64,000 bases of DNA from an uncultured Flavihumibacter sp. (lineage in GTDB: Bacteria > Bacteroidota > Bacteroidia > Chitinophagales > Chitinophagaceae), in contig CABHOY010000026.1 in assembly GCA_902168105.1 (NCBI GenBank), forward strand, positions 62,001 through 126,000, in the 5' to 3' direction. Every line of letters begins with the position of its first letter. The stretch's first letter is position 1. This document shows positions 16,096 through 25,171 of the stretch, piece after piece. The translations under genes and the position numbers were made by a program. The notes beneath the pieces are model-generated. The model was not told the DNA's origin. It ran no database searches and was given only the letters and a program-made list of their open reading frames with translations.

Positions 16096-17025
16096 ATGGT
16101 TGAACGGAAGGCTCCGCAGTGGTTGATCGTGTTGGCATTTATGGCTGTTTACATCGTATGGGGCACCACTTATCTGGCCGTCATCTACGGACTGAGGGGA
16201 TTTCCTCCATTTATGCTTTCTGCATTGCGTTACTTGATGGCAGGCGTCCTCTTGTTAGGATGGTGTTTTATTAAAAAGGAAAAATGGCCGGGCTGGCAGG
16301 TGGTCCGTACCTGCAGCATCAGCGGATTGTTTATGCTGGTGGGAGGGAGCGGCATGGTGGCCTGGGCAGAACAATATGTTACTTCCGGTCAGGCTGCCAT
16401 TGTTATAGCAGCAGAACCTTTTATCTTTTTACTGGCTGATAAAAAACGTTGGCGGGAGTATTTTTCCAATCGTTTCATTATTACCGGCTTATTGATCGGT
16501 TTTGTTGGTATTATGCTTTTCTTTGGTGGAAGCGATGCGGCAGGAGACGCTACCATGCAATGGGTGGGATACACCGCCATATTGATAGGTACAGTTTTCT
16601 GGGTAAGCGGTGCACTGCTTGCGGAAGGCAGGCTGGAGAAGGGCGTATCTAATATTGTCAGCTCCTGTATTCAGCTGATCGCTGCGGGTATATGCAGCAG
16701 TCTTTTAAGTGGGGTAACTGGTGAATGGGGCAGGATACGCTTAAATGAAGTTCCTGCGGAAGCCTGGGCTGGCCTCTTCTATCTTATGATTTTCGGCTCC
16801 CTGATAGCCTATATGGCATTTACCTGGCTCATAACAGTGCGTCCGCCGGCATTGGTCAGCACCCACACCTACGTTAATCCCGTAGTTGCGGTGCTGGTGG
16901 GCTGGGCTTTCGTGAATGAACAACTGGGATGGGTTCAGATGGTGGGAATGGTAGTGATCCTGCTGGGTGTATTGTTAACAAATTTCCCATCTTATAAACT
17001 ATCTTTTAATCAGCAACGCGCGTAA
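16096..17025 (+). CDS. DMT-superfamily (EamA) permease
   Basis: 309 residues from the ATG at 16096. Ten predicted membrane helices in two EamA repeats: the first has VYIVWGTTYLAVIYGLRGFP near the N terminus, and the second ends PVVAVLVGWAFVNEQLGW, typical of RhaT/YdcZ-like drug or metabolite transporters. It probably exports a small metabolite across the inner membrane; the substrate is unknown. A longer open frame upstream (from 15808) runs through the divergent gene and promoter and is not used. Divergent from the CGNR regulator. Confidence 0.88.
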   Translation: MVERKAPQWLIVLAFMAVYIVWGTTYLAVIYGLRGFPPFMLSALRYLMAGVLLLGWCFIKKEKWPGWQVVRTCSISGLFMLVGGSGMVAWAEQYVTSGQAAIVIAAEPFIFLLADKKRWREYFSNRFIITGLLIGFVGIMLFFGGSDAAGDATMQWVGYTAILIGTVFWVSGALLAEGRLEKGVSNIVSSCIQLIAAGICSSLLSGVTGEWGRIRLNEVPAEAWAGLFYLMIFGSLIAYMAFTWLITVRPPALVSTHTYVNPVVAVLVGWAFVNEQLGWVQMVGMVVILLGVLLTNFPSYKLSFNQQRA

Positions 17026-17036
17026 TATTTTTTAGA

Positions 17037-17044
17037 TACCTTTG
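17037..17044 (+). promoter_or_regulatory. -7 promoter element upstream of comA-like gene
   Basis: TACCTTTG fits TAnnTTTG, about 52 bp before the ATG at 17096. No clear -33 element is seen. Confidence 0.35.
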
Positions 17045-17095
17045 TCGGACGTTTAATTATAGGAAGCAAATCGCAGCAACAAAACCTTAGGTAAA

Positions 17096-17869
17096 ATGAA
17101 TTTTAATCTGGACAAAATTCCTGCTCGTACACAACAGCCACGTTCATTCGGTCTTACAATGGTGACCGACAAAGGCTTGAGCCTGCAGGATACAAAAGAC
17201 TTCCTCTCCGTAGCTGCTCCACATGTAGATATGGTGAAACTGGCTTTTGGTACTGCTTATGTAACACCTAATCTGGACGAGAAGATTAAAGTATATCAGT
17301 CATTTAACATCCCCGTTTTTTTCGGTGGATTGTTGCTGGAGGCATTTATCATCCGTAACCAGTTTGATGATTATATAGAAGTCAGTAAAAAGTACGGTAT
17401 CAATTACTTTGAAGTGTCTGACGGATCTCTTTCCATTCCACACGCTGAAAAGTGCGGTTACATTGAAAAATTAGCCAAACTGGGGACAGTATTGAGCGAA
17501 ATTGGCTCGAAAGACAAAGACCGTGAACATATCACACCTCCTTATAAATGGATAGAGCTCATGAAGGCGGAGCTGTCTGCCGGTTCTCAATATCTGATCG
17601 CTGAAGCCAGGGAAAACGGAACGGTAGGTCTGTACCGTGACTCCGGTGAAGTACGTGAAGGCCTGGTACAGGAGATCCTGACGCAGGTGTCGGGTGAAAA
17701 GATCATCTGGGAAGCGCCGAGGAAAGACCAGCAATTGTATTTCCTGGACCTGATAGGCTGTAATGCTAACCTGGGTAATATTGGCGCCCATGAAGTCATC
17801 TCGCTGGAAGCCATGCGTGTGGGTTTACGCGGTGACAGTTTCCATTTCTTTCTTGACGGGAACAAATAA
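17096..17869 (+). CDS. Phosphosulfolactate synthase family protein (ComA-like)
   Basis: 257 residues, full length for the family, a TIM-barrel. Recognised by PRSFGLTMVTDKGLSLQDTK, the strand VDMVKLAFGTAYV, FFGGLLLEAF, INYFEVSDGSLSIP, and the C-terminal IGCNANLGNIGAHEVISLEA and GLRGDSFHFF. In archaea ComA adds sulfite to phosphoenolpyruvate, the first step to coenzyme M. No comB, comC or comDE homologue is next to it, and bacteria of this group do not make CoM, so a role in sulfonate metabolism, for instance precursors of sulfonolipids, is an inference only. Flanked by a -7 element and a terminator, it is probably monocistronic. Confidence 0.87.
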   Translation: MNFNLDKIPARTQQPRSFGLTMVTDKGLSLQDTKDFLSVAAPHVDMVKLAFGTAYVTPNLDEKIKVYQSFNIPVFFGGLLLEAFIIRNQFDDYIEVSKKYGINYFEVSDGSLSIPHAEKCGYIEKLAKLGTVLSEIGSKDKDREHITPPYKWIELMKAELSAGSQYLIAEARENGTVGLYRDSGEVREGLVQEILTQVSGEKIIWEAPRKDQQLYFLDLIGCNANLGNIGAHEVISLEAMRVGLRGDSFHFFLDGNK

Positions 17870-17891
17870 TCTTTCTACAATACATTGTATG

Positions 17892-17922
17892 AAGGGCTGG
17901 TCTGAAAGATCAGCCCTTTTTC
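17892..17922 (+). terminator. Intrinsic terminator after comA-like gene
   Basis: The AAGGGCTGGTCT arm (17892-17903) pairs with AGATCAGCCCTT (17907-17918; one G-T wobble) over a 3-nt loop and runs into TTTTT. Confidence 0.8.
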
Positions 17923-17965
17923 GTCTATATAAGAGAAATCCCTTATTTATATTTTAAATAAGTTA

Positions 17966-17973
17966 TATATTTG
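17966..17973 (+). promoter_or_regulatory. -7 promoter element upstream of lipoprotein gene
   Basis: TATATTTG matches TAnnTTTG, about 92 bp before the lipoprotein ATG at 18065. The -33 region is AT-rich without a clear TTG. Confidence 0.35.
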
Positions 17974-18064
17974 CGCCGCAATGGTGAGTTGGAAAACCCG
18001 TAAGTAACTCGCTGTTAAACCCTTAAGACCTGAAATATTTAAATCAGATATATCTTAATTACCT

Positions 18065-18880
18065 ATGAAAAAATTACTGCTCAGTGCAGCTGCACTTGCC
18101 GTATTGTTTACTGCTTGTAAGGATGATGAAACGAATCCTACACCCCAGACAACTAAATTGTTCCTTAACCTGGTTAGAGGAACTGACAGCATTGGTGCGA
18201 CCTATAACACCGCCAACAGGATTATTAAGTATGACTTAATTGATAGGCGCGAGGGTGGCCATTCTTACTACACCGAAGGTGTGTATGAGAATAACAGACT
18301 GGTGAAATTAAATTCCAGTGAGGAAAGCCCTACCGCGCTTCTCTTGTCTCAGAGTTATGATTATAACGCCGCCGGCTATGTAGAGAAAATTAAATTTTAC
18401 GAAGAGAGCGGTAAGGTATACAGCTACGACAGTCTTAGTTACGACAGTGAGGGACGCCTGGTGGGACTGTATTTAAATGAAGCGGCAGATGGTACCGGTG
18501 ATCTGGAAATGTACGAAAAGTATGTATTCGTTTGGAATAAAGGCAATGTTATAAAGCAGCATGTTGTAAAGATCGTAGATGGTACGGAAACGAAAGATTC
18601 CGTTACTACCACATACACTTACGATAATAAGGTGAACTATGTTGCAAAACAACCGGAGATCTTTTTAATGGAGCCTGAAAGCCCGGCTTTCGGACTTTCC
18701 ACTAACAATATTCTTACAGAGAAGACTGTATGGCCTGATGCTACACAGGAGTTTACTAATGAATATACTTATGATGAGGACAATTATCCTGTTACCCTGA
18801 AGAGTTCAGGAAAGTACACCTATAACGGCGGTGTTAGTACCAGGGTAGACACCACTCAGATCCGTTACATCAAGAAGTAA
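18065..18880 (+). CDS. Lipoprotein with YD/RHS-like strand repeats
   Basis: 271 residues. A lipoprotein signal ends LFTAC (Cys18), followed by KDDETNP, the acidic +2/+3 context linked in Bacteroidota to surface export. The rest is built from repeated strand units that pair an N-X-L-V-K or G-R-L-V element with a tyrosine-rich strand (VYENNRLVKLN, YDYNAAGYVEKIKFY, LSYDSEGRLVGLYL, YTYDEDNYPVTLKS). This resembles the DUF4595/YD-type beta-repeat lipoproteins. Function unknown; it is probably surface exposed. Closed by a strong terminator. Confidence 0.75.
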   Translation: MKKLLLSAAALAVLFTACKDDETNPTPQTTKLFLNLVRGTDSIGATYNTANRIIKYDLIDRREGGHSYYTEGVYENNRLVKLNSSEESPTALLLSQSYDYNAAGYVEKIKFYEESGKVYSYDSLSYDSEGRLVGLYLNEAADGTGDLEMYEKYVFVWNKGNVIKQHVVKIVDGTETKDSVTTTYTYDNKVNYVAKQPEIFLMEPESPAFGLSTNNILTEKTVWPDATQEFTNEYTYDEDNYPVTLKSSGKYTYNGGVSTRVDTTQIRYIKK

Positions 18881-18898
18881 CTTATACTGATAAATGAA

Positions 18899-18936
18899 AA
18901 AGCCGTCCGTTTTAATGCGGACGGCTTTCTTTTTTT
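18899..18936. terminator. Bidirectional intrinsic terminator
   Basis: AAAGCCGTCCG (18899-18909) pairs perfectly with CGGACGGCTTT (18918-18928), an 11-bp stem with an 8-nt loop, then CTTTTTTT. Serves the lipoprotein gene and the converging aldo/keto reductase gene. Confidence 0.88.
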
Positions 18937-18945
18937 GAACCCTTA

Positions 18946-19941
18946 TTATTTCAATATACTTTCTATTTCCTGTAATTCGGCTGCATCAAACTGTACCTTG
19001 TCAAGCGCTCCCAGGTTATTATCCAGTTGTCCTACAGAACTGGCGCCTATTAACACGGAAGTGATACGTTTGTCTTTCAGCAACCAGGCAAGCGCCATTT
19101 GTGCCAGCGACTGACCTCTTTTCTGGGCAATTGCATGCAGGCGTTGGATCTTGTCCAGCGTGGCAGGTGTGATCTGTTCTGCTTTCAGGAATCCGCTTGG
19201 TTTACTGGCCCTGGAACCATCAGGAATACCTTTCAGGTAACGGTCTGTCAGCAGTCCCTGTGCCAGTGGGGAGAATGGAATACATCCTACGCCATTAGCC
19301 TCCAGTACGTCCAGCAGTCCGCCTTCCACCCATCTTTCGAACATGGAATATTTAGGCTGATGGATCAGGCAGGGGGTACCCAGCTGTTTTAATACGGCTA
19401 GTGCTGCTTTTGTTTCTTCTGCAGAATAGTTAGACAATCCCACGTACAAAGCTTTACCCTGACGTACAGCAGTATCCAGTGCACCCATTGTTTCTTCAAT
19501 AGGCGTTTCCGGGTCCGGACGGTGAGAGTAGAAGATGTCGACATAATCCAGCTTCATACGGCGCAGGCTCTGATCGAGGCTGGACAGTACGTACTTACGG
19601 GAACCCCATTCTCCGTAGGGGCCAGGCCACATCAGGTAACCGGCTTTGGTGGAGATCACGAGCTCATCGCGCAGGTAACCTGTAAAGTCTTTCTGCAGGA
19701 TAGCGCCGAAGTTCTCTTCTGCAGAACCGGGCAACGGACCGTAGTTATTGGCAAGATCAAAATGTGTGATCCCTTTGTCAAAGGCACGGCGTACGATCTG
19801 ACGGCCGTTCTCAAAATTATCTATCGAACCGAAGTTGTGCCAGAGGCCGAGTGAAACAGCCGGGAGACGGATCCCGCTTTTACCACAGCGATTATAGAGC
19901 ATAGCATCATACCGGTCACTGGCGGGTACATAAGCACTCAT
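18946..19941 (-). CDS. Aldo/keto reductase, YghZ/L-glyceraldehyde-3-phosphate reductase type
   Basis: 331 residues, a complete AKR barrel. The catalytic tetrad is visible as Asp and Tyr in HFDLANNYGP, Lys in VISTKAGYLMWPG and His in VDIFYSHRPDPETP. The NADPH-binding end is present as SVLIGASSVGQLDNNL. The opening NRCGKSGIRLPAVSLGLWHN and the SHRPDP motif place it with YghZ/Gpr-like AKR14 enzymes, which reduce toxic aldehydes such as L-glyceraldehyde 3-phosphate and methylglyoxal in the cytoplasm. Monocistronic. Confidence 0.9.
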   Translation of the reverse strand: MSAYVPASDRYDAMLYNRCGKSGIRLPAVSLGLWHNFGSIDNFENGRQIVRRAFDKGITHFDLANNYGPLPGSAEENFGAILQKDFTGYLRDELVISTKAGYLMWPGPYGEWGSRKYVLSSLDQSLRRMKLDYVDIFYSHRPDPETPIEETMGALDTAVRQGKALYVGLSNYSAEETKAALAVLKQLGTPCLIHQPKYSMFERWVEGGLLDVLEANGVGCIPFSPLAQGLLTDRYLKGIPDGSRASKPSGFLKAEQITPATLDKIQRLHAIAQKRGQSLAQMALAWLLKDKRITSVLIGASSVGQLDNNLGALDKVQFDAAELQEIESILK

Positions 19942-20153
19942 ATATGGAATTTTATTTTTGGAGAGCCAAGATAGCAGTTATTGACAAGAATAATACTAAA
20001 ATCAGCAAATAATCCTGAAGTGGTGAAAAACTGGCCGGATATCCCCGAAGGGCCGGTATGCACGCGAAAACAGCTCCCGGTTATTATGGGGAGGAGGGTT
20101 TCTGTCGATACTATTTATTTAGAGAGCAAGCAGCATATTGTGCCTGCCACCGC

Positions 20154-21029
20154 TTAAACACTTTGGAAATAACTGTTCATATATTCACTGGGAGATTTAC
20201 AGGTCACTGTCTTAAACACCCGGTTAAAGTTTGTGATACTGTTGAACCCACAGGTATAAGCTACCGTAGCAATATTATCATAAGTGCCGTCTGTAAGTTT
20301 TTTACAAGCCTCATTAATACGCACTTCATTCAGGAAAGACACAAATGTATGCAGGGTATGTTTTTTAAAGAACCGGCAGAATGCCTGCGGGGTCATATGG
20401 GCTTGTTTTGCGGCATCTTCTAACGTGATAGGCTGATCATAGTTATGCATGATGTAGTTGTAGATATTACCTATACGGATGCCTTCATGTTCGCTGACCT
20501 GTTGTGTTTTCTGACCAGATGCCAGTGGCGTGATATCCTGGTAAGTGGACAACTGTTTTAACAGTTCGACGAACTGCAGCAGTTGTTCAGTACCCGAACT
20601 GTTTGTCACTTTTAACATACGGCTGGATATTTCGGTAGCATGTTCCTGCGGCACTTTAAAGCCTGCCTGGTGCTGCTGAATAAAGTTCTTCAGCATTTTA
20701 ATTTCCGGCAGATTAAAGAAGCCTGCCAGCTCGCCGTCAGGGTTGAAGAAGATAACCAGGGCGATGATCTTTTTACGGCTCTTCGGCTGAAAATAAGACG
20801 CTTCACTTTTGAAGATGTGGGGTTGATTGGCGCCCAGCCAGTAGATCTCGTTAGCACGGAAAGCATGCATGTTATTGTCGGCGACAAGTGTGCCTTCTCC
20901 CTGCTGTATCCAGGTTAACTGTATCTCCTGGTGCCTGTGCAGGTGAGGGTAAAAATAAGGTAGCACATCTCTCTGCACAATGATGGATTTATCCAGCGGA
21001 ACAGGTATGGTGAACTGTAGCACTTTCAT
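20154..21029 (-). CDS. AraC-family regulator divergent from the semialdehyde operon
   Basis: 291 residues. N-terminal cupin sensor (PHLHRHQEIQLTWIQQGEGT and EIYWLGANQPHIF, about 1-110) and a C-terminal AraC double HTH (about 190-290; PITLEDAAKQAHMTPQAFCR and VAYTCGFNSITNFNRVFK). Divergent from the DapA-family/aldehyde dehydrogenase/permease operon with 334 bp between the starts, which makes it the likely regulator of that operon. The ligand could be hydroxyproline or a pathway intermediate (inference). Confidence 0.88.
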   Translation of the reverse strand: MKVLQFTIPVPLDKSIIVQRDVLPYFYPHLHRHQEIQLTWIQQGEGTLVADNNMHAFRANEIYWLGANQPHIFKSEASYFQPKSRKKIIALVIFFNPDGELAGFFNLPEIKMLKNFIQQHQAGFKVPQEHATEISSRMLKVTNSSGTEQLLQFVELLKQLSTYQDITPLASGQKTQQVSEHEGIRIGNIYNYIMHNYDQPITLEDAAKQAHMTPQAFCRFFKKHTLHTFVSFLNEVRINEACKKLTDGTYDNIATVAYTCGFNSITNFNRVFKTVTCKSPSEYMNSYFQSV

Positions 21030-21363
21030 CTGTTAACAATTTTAAAGTGAGAGCAAGTTGGCACTTGCAGGAATGTGTTTACAGGTGTTTGATTCTTCTA
21101 CGTAGCAATTACAAATTACTTTGGTTGATGGTCCTCATGTTAATGAGTGTGAATTGTACAATTATTTCACTGATGGTATCAATATTACAAATTTTAACCC
21201 GGATTCAGTAAAAAAATAAAATATGCGGTGAAAAAAAGGTTAACTACATCTATATGTTGCTACTAAGGATATAAAACAGGTTAATATCGGCTAACAATTG
21301 ATTACTATCGGGTAGTGTGCCTTACCCTGTTTCTGATACTTTTGATAAAAAAATTGTTCTTCT
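21030..21363. other. Divergent intergenic control region
   Basis: This 334-bp AT-rich gap has no credible gene. It holds a perfect 12-bp palindrome AATTGTACAATT (21152-21163), set in an imperfect longer dyad GTG...CAC, and a -7 element TACTTTTG (21337-21344) 19 bp before the ATG of the DapA-family gene. It probably carries the operators of the AraC regulator. Confidence 0.45.
21337..21344 (+). promoter_or_regulatory. -7 promoter element of the semialdehyde operon
   Basis: TACTTTTG matches TAnnTTTG at a sensible distance from the ATG at 21364. The -33 element is not evident, as expected for an activator-dependent promoter. Confidence 0.4.
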
Positions 21364-22278
21364 ATGGCTATTGAATGGAAAGGAATATTTCCTGCATTTA
21401 CAACGAAGTTTACTGCCGCTGATGAACTGGACCTGCCCTTGTTCGGGAAGAACCTGCAAGCTCAGATCAAAGCCGGTATTGACGGGGTTATTCTGGGCGG
21501 TTCACTGGGAGAGGCCAGTGTCATCACTACTGCCGAAAAAGAAACCCTGACGAAATATGCAGTGGAACAGGTAGCGGGGAAGGTCCCGGTTGTCATGAAT
21601 ATTGCTGAAGGCTCAACAAGCGAAGCTATCAGGCAGGCAAAGCTGGCCGCAGCATGGGGTGCGAAAGGATTGATGTTATTGCCCCCGATGCGTTATAAAA
21701 GCGATGAACGCGAAACAGCGGAGTACTTTAAAACAATTGCGGCATCTACGGAATTACCTGTTATGATCTATAACAATCCGGTTGACTATAAAGTGGAGGT
21801 TACACTGGATATCTTCGATCAGTTGCAGCAATATAGTAATGTGCAGGCAGTCAAAGAATCTACCAGGGACGTATCCAATGTAACCCGTATGATCAGTCGT
21901 TTTGGAGACCGTTTCAGCATTCTGTGCGGTGTAGATACGCTGGCTATGGAAGAGATGGTGTTGGGTGCTAATGGCTGGGTTGGCGGGCTGGTATGTGCTT
22001 TTCCTGAAGAGACAGTCGCTGTTTATAAACTGACCAAAGCGGGCCGTATTGCAGAAGCGCTGGCTATCTACCGCTGGTTCCTGCCATTGCTGGAACTGGA
22101 CCTTCATCCGAAACTGGTGCAGTACATCAAACTTGCTGAACAACAAGCTGGCCTGGGTAGCGAAACAGTTCGCGCACCACGTTTAAAACTGGTTGGCGCA
22201 GAAAGGGAGAGGATCCTAAAGGTGATCGATACCGCTATTGCCAGCAGGCCAACATTACCTGATTATCATTCACTATAA
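21364..22278 (+). CDS. DapA-family lyase, probable 1-pyrroline-4-hydroxy-2-carboxylate deaminase
   Basis: 304 residues, a class I aldolase barrel of the dihydrodipicolinate synthase family. GGSLGEAS takes the place of the family GGTTGE-type carboxylate-binding loop, Tyr136 lies in IYNNPVDY, and the Schiff-base Lys164 in AVKESTRD. The next gene is an alpha-ketoglutaric semialdehyde dehydrogenase, so the product is probably that semialdehyde. Two family reactions give it: deamination of the hydroxyproline intermediate, or dehydration of 2-keto-3-deoxy-pentonate. The amino acid permease in the operon and the hydroxyproline epimerase and oxidase 11 kb away favour the former. A true lysine-pathway DapA is unlikely in this context. 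Confidence 0.75.
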   Translation: MAIEWKGIFPAFTTKFTAADELDLPLFGKNLQAQIKAGIDGVILGGSLGEASVITTAEKETLTKYAVEQVAGKVPVVMNIAEGSTSEAIRQAKLAAAWGAKGLMLLPPMRYKSDERETAEYFKTIAASTELPVMIYNNPVDYKVEVTLDIFDQLQQYSNVQAVKESTRDVSNVTRMISRFGDRFSILCGVDTLAMEEMVLGANGWVGGLVCAFPEETVAVYKLTKAGRIAEALAIYRWFLPLLELDLHPKLVQYIKLAEQQAGLGSETVRAPRLKLVGAERERILKVIDTAIASRPTLPDYHSL

Positions 22279-22296
22279 AGCCAGAACAGCATCATC

Positions 22297-23745
22297 ATGC
22301 AAATAAACGATATCATGCAGCGGTCGGCCGAAGCATTTAATCAGTACAGGGAAACTACGCCATCTGCGCGTGCTGTTTTCCTGGAAACGATCGCTTCGGA
22401 AATAACACAGCAAAGAGATGTGCTGGTAGCAACGGCACAGGCGGAAACCAATCTGCCTGCCGCAAGACTGAATGGAGAGATCACCCGTACTACCAGTCAG
22501 CTACAGCTGTTTGCTAATCTCATAAAAGAAGGCAGCTGGGTGGAGGCGGTGATTGATACAGCGAAGCCGGAAAACACGCCTGCTAAACCTGACCTTCGCA
22601 GGATGCTGGTACCTGTTGGGCCGGTAGTGGTATTCGGCGCCAGTAACTTTCCCTTCGCTTTTTCTACCGCCGGTGGTGATACCGCCAGTGTACTGGCGGC
22701 GGGAGCTACCGTCGTCATTAAAGGCCATCCTGCACATCCGCGTACATCACAGCTTGTTTTTGAAACTATGCAGAGGGCTATACAAAAAAGTGGCATGCCC
22801 GAATTCACTGTGCAGCATGTTACCGGAGAGGGCAATGCAACAGGGAAAGCACTTGTGCTGCATCCGCTGACGACAGGCGTTGGTTTTACCGGGTCTCTCC
22901 AGGGAGGGAAGGCGTTGCTGGGATATGCTGCGGAGCGTGAAGTACCTATTCCTGTATTCGCAGAAATGAGCAGTATCAATCCGGTGGTTTTTTATCCGGA
23001 TGCATTGGCCACTCAGGCAGAACAACTGGCGCAAACCTTCGCAGGTTCCATTACATTGGGTATGGGACAGTTCTGTACCAATCCCGGTTTGCTGATCGGT
23101 TTGAAGAGCACGGCCCTGGACAACTTTGTCAATTTACTGGGAGATGCAGTTGCTGCTGTTGCACCGCAAAAGATGTTGCACAAAGGTATCTGCGAAGCAT
23201 ATGGGAAAGGACGTAGCCATATGTTCAGCCAGGATAATGTGTTACTCGTAAATGAATCTGCCGTACCTGCGGAAATGGAAGCATGGCCTGCATTGGCCCG
23301 TACAGCTGCTAAAACGTTCCTGGTTAACCCGCAGTTAAAGGAAGAATTGTTTGGTCCCTTCTCACTGCTTGTAGAATGTGAAGACAAAGCGGAGTTACTG
23401 GCTGTACTGAAAAGTTTGCATGGACAGCTGACCACTACCATTGTAGGTACCGCTACCGACACTGCTCAATGGAAGGACGTTATTGCAGTGCAGTCTACAC
23501 TTGCAGGCCGTGTTATTTTAAACAACCCGCCCACTGGTGTGGAAGTTTGTGCTGCTATGGTACATGGAGGGCCCTTCCCGGCTACTACAGACCAGCGTTT
23601 TACGTCTGTCGGTACAGGAGCTATCAAACGTTGGGTAAGACCGGTATGCTTCCAGAATTTCCCTGACGATATGTTACCCGATGCATTGAAAGCCCGAAAT
23701 CCGTTAGGGATCTGGCGGCAGATAGACAACGGCTTTACCCGATAA
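22297..23745 (+). CDS. Alpha-ketoglutaric semialdehyde (2,5-dioxovalerate) dehydrogenase, NADP type
   Basis: 482 residues, an aldehyde dehydrogenase of the KGSADH group. Oxyanion Asn117 is in FGASNFPFAFS, Glu223 in FAEMSSINPV, and the catalytic Cys260 in LGMGQFCTNPGLL, which is the KGSADH-type signature. It oxidises the semialdehyde to alpha-ketoglutarate in the cytoplasm, the last step of hydroxyproline and of oxidative pentose degradation. It starts 18 bp after the DapA-family gene and is followed by the permease after 13 bp, so they form one operon. Confidence 0.85.
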   Translation: MQINDIMQRSAEAFNQYRETTPSARAVFLETIASEITQQRDVLVATAQAETNLPAARLNGEITRTTSQLQLFANLIKEGSWVEAVIDTAKPENTPAKPDLRRMLVPVGPVVVFGASNFPFAFSTAGGDTASVLAAGATVVIKGHPAHPRTSQLVFETMQRAIQKSGMPEFTVQHVTGEGNATGKALVLHPLTTGVGFTGSLQGGKALLGYAAEREVPIPVFAEMSSINPVVFYPDALATQAEQLAQTFAGSITLGMGQFCTNPGLLIGLKSTALDNFVNLLGDAVAAVAPQKMLHKGICEAYGKGRSHMFSQDNVLLVNESAVPAEMEAWPALARTAAKTFLVNPQLKEELFGPFSLLVECEDKAELLAVLKSLHGQLTTTIVGTATDTAQWKDVIAVQSTLAGRVILNNPPTGVEVCAAMVHGGPFPATTDQRFTSVGTGAIKRWVRPVCFQNFPDDMLPDALKARNPLGIWRQIDNGFTR

Positions 23746-23758
23746 ACAACTATACCCT

Positions 23759-25171
23759 ATGTCAGATCAACCAAAATCTTTCCGAAGGTCTTTCGGACTG
23801 CTGGACGCTACAATGATAGTAGCCGGTTCCATGATCGGTTCCGGTATCTTCCTGGTAAGCGCAGATATTACCCGCAACGTAGGTTCCGCCGGCTGGCTGG
23901 TACTGATATGGATCATTACAGGCATCCTTACGCTGACCGCTGCTTTAAGCTATGGAGAGCTGAGTGGCATGTTTCCCCAGGCAGGAGGGCAATACGTGTA
24001 TCTGCGGGAAGCTTTTAACCGCCTCACAGGCTTTCTCTTCGGATGGAGCTTTTTCACGGTCATACAGGCCGGTTCTATTGCCGCAGTAGGGGTGGCTTTC
24101 GCCAAGTTCTCCGCTTACCTTTTTCCTGTACTGAGCGAGAAGAATATTATAGCGGATCTGTCGTTCATAAAGATCTCTGCGGCCCAGATCACATCCATCC
24201 TGCTGATAGTACTGCTTACATTCATCAATACCCTGGGCGTAAAAGAAGGCAAGCTGATACAAACTGGGTTTACATTGGCCAAGATAGCCGCCCTGCTGGC
24301 ACTGATCCTGTTTGGGTGTTTTGCGGCCGATAAAGCTGTTTGGGACGCTAACTGGCAAACAGGTTTCGCCCTGAACAGACTGACGGAGCAGACGGATTCC
24401 CTGATGCCATACGTGGGACTGGCAGCATTGGGCGCTATTGCAGGCAGTATGGTCGGTAGCCTTTTCAGCAGCGATTCCTGGAACAATGTCACATTCATTG
24501 CCGGGGAGATCAAGGACCCTGAAAGGAATATCGGAAGGAGCCTGTTCCTCGGTACGCTGATCGTTACGGTTATTTACGCTGCCACCAACCTGGTATACCT
24601 GGGTGTATTACCGCTGAAGGAAATTGCCTTTGCGGAAAATGAAAGGGTAGGGGTGGCGGCCGCAGTGAAGATCTTTGGTACGAGAGGTACTTATATCATT
24701 GCGGGGTTATTGATGGTCTCTACTTTCGGCTGTAACAATGGATTGATATTGTCGGGAGCGAGGGTATGTTATACCATGGCAAAGGACGGCGTATTCTTCA
24801 AACAGCTGGCTACCCTGAACAAAAATGCAGTTCCGGGAAAAGCCCTGTGGATACAATGTATCTGGGCCTCTGTGCTGTGTCTTAGCGGTAAATACGGACA
24901 GCTGCTGGACTATGTGATCTTTGTGGTATTGATCTTTTATATCCTGACCATCATCGGGATCTTCAGGTTGCGCCGTACCCGGCCTGAATTGCCCAGGCCA
25001 TATAAGGCGTTCGGGTATCCTGTACTGCCTTTATTGTATGTCGTATCTGCTGCTATTATCTGCCTGGCGTTACTGGTCTATAAACCGATGTATACCTGGC
25101 CTGGATTAGGCATTGTACTGTTGGGGATACCGGTCTATTATTTTGTATGGCGGAATAAGCCGGTCGGCTAG
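23759..25171 (+). CDS. APC-family amino acid permease
   Basis: 470 residues with about 12 membrane helices. The APC signature is at the N terminus (DATMIVAGSMIGSGIFLVSADI) and GELSGMFPQAGGQYVYLREA follows in helix 2. It closely resembles LAT/YfnA-like amino acid transporters, with substrate specificity not readable. As third gene of the operon it probably brings in hydroxyproline or a related amino acid (inference). Its last 4 bp overlap the end of the converging response regulator. Confidence 0.87.
   Translation: MSDQPKSFRRSFGLLDATMIVAGSMIGSGIFLVSADITRNVGSAGWLVLIWIITGILTLTAALSYGELSGMFPQAGGQYVYLREAFNRLTGFLFGWSFFTVIQAGSIAAVGVAFAKFSAYLFPVLSEKNIIADLSFIKISAAQITSILLIVLLTFINTLGVKEGKLIQTGFTLAKIAALLALILFGCFAADKAVWDANWQTGFALNRLTEQTDSLMPYVGLAALGAIAGSMVGSLFSSDSWNNVTFIAGEIKDPERNIGRSLFLGTLIVTVIYAATNLVYLGVLPLKEIAFAENERVGVAAAVKIFGTRGTYIIAGLLMVSTFGCNNGLILSGARVCYTMAKDGVFFKQLATLNKNAVPGKALWIQCIWASVLCLSGKYGQLLDYVIFVVLIFYILTIIGIFRLRRTRPELPRPYKAFGYPVLPLLYVVSAAIICLALLVYKPMYTWPGLGIVLLGIPVYYFVWRNKPVG

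Noticed and set aside
17981..18007. Eight-codon ATG...TAA frame right after a -7 promoter element, a possible leader peptide.
   Set aside because: Too short to support; no attenuator hairpin or run of a regulatory codon follows.
21364..22278. Reading the DapA-family gene as lysine-pathway DapA or N-acetylneuraminate lyase.
   Set aside because: The operon partner is an alpha-ketoglutaric semialdehyde dehydrogenase and no lysine or sialic acid genes are near.
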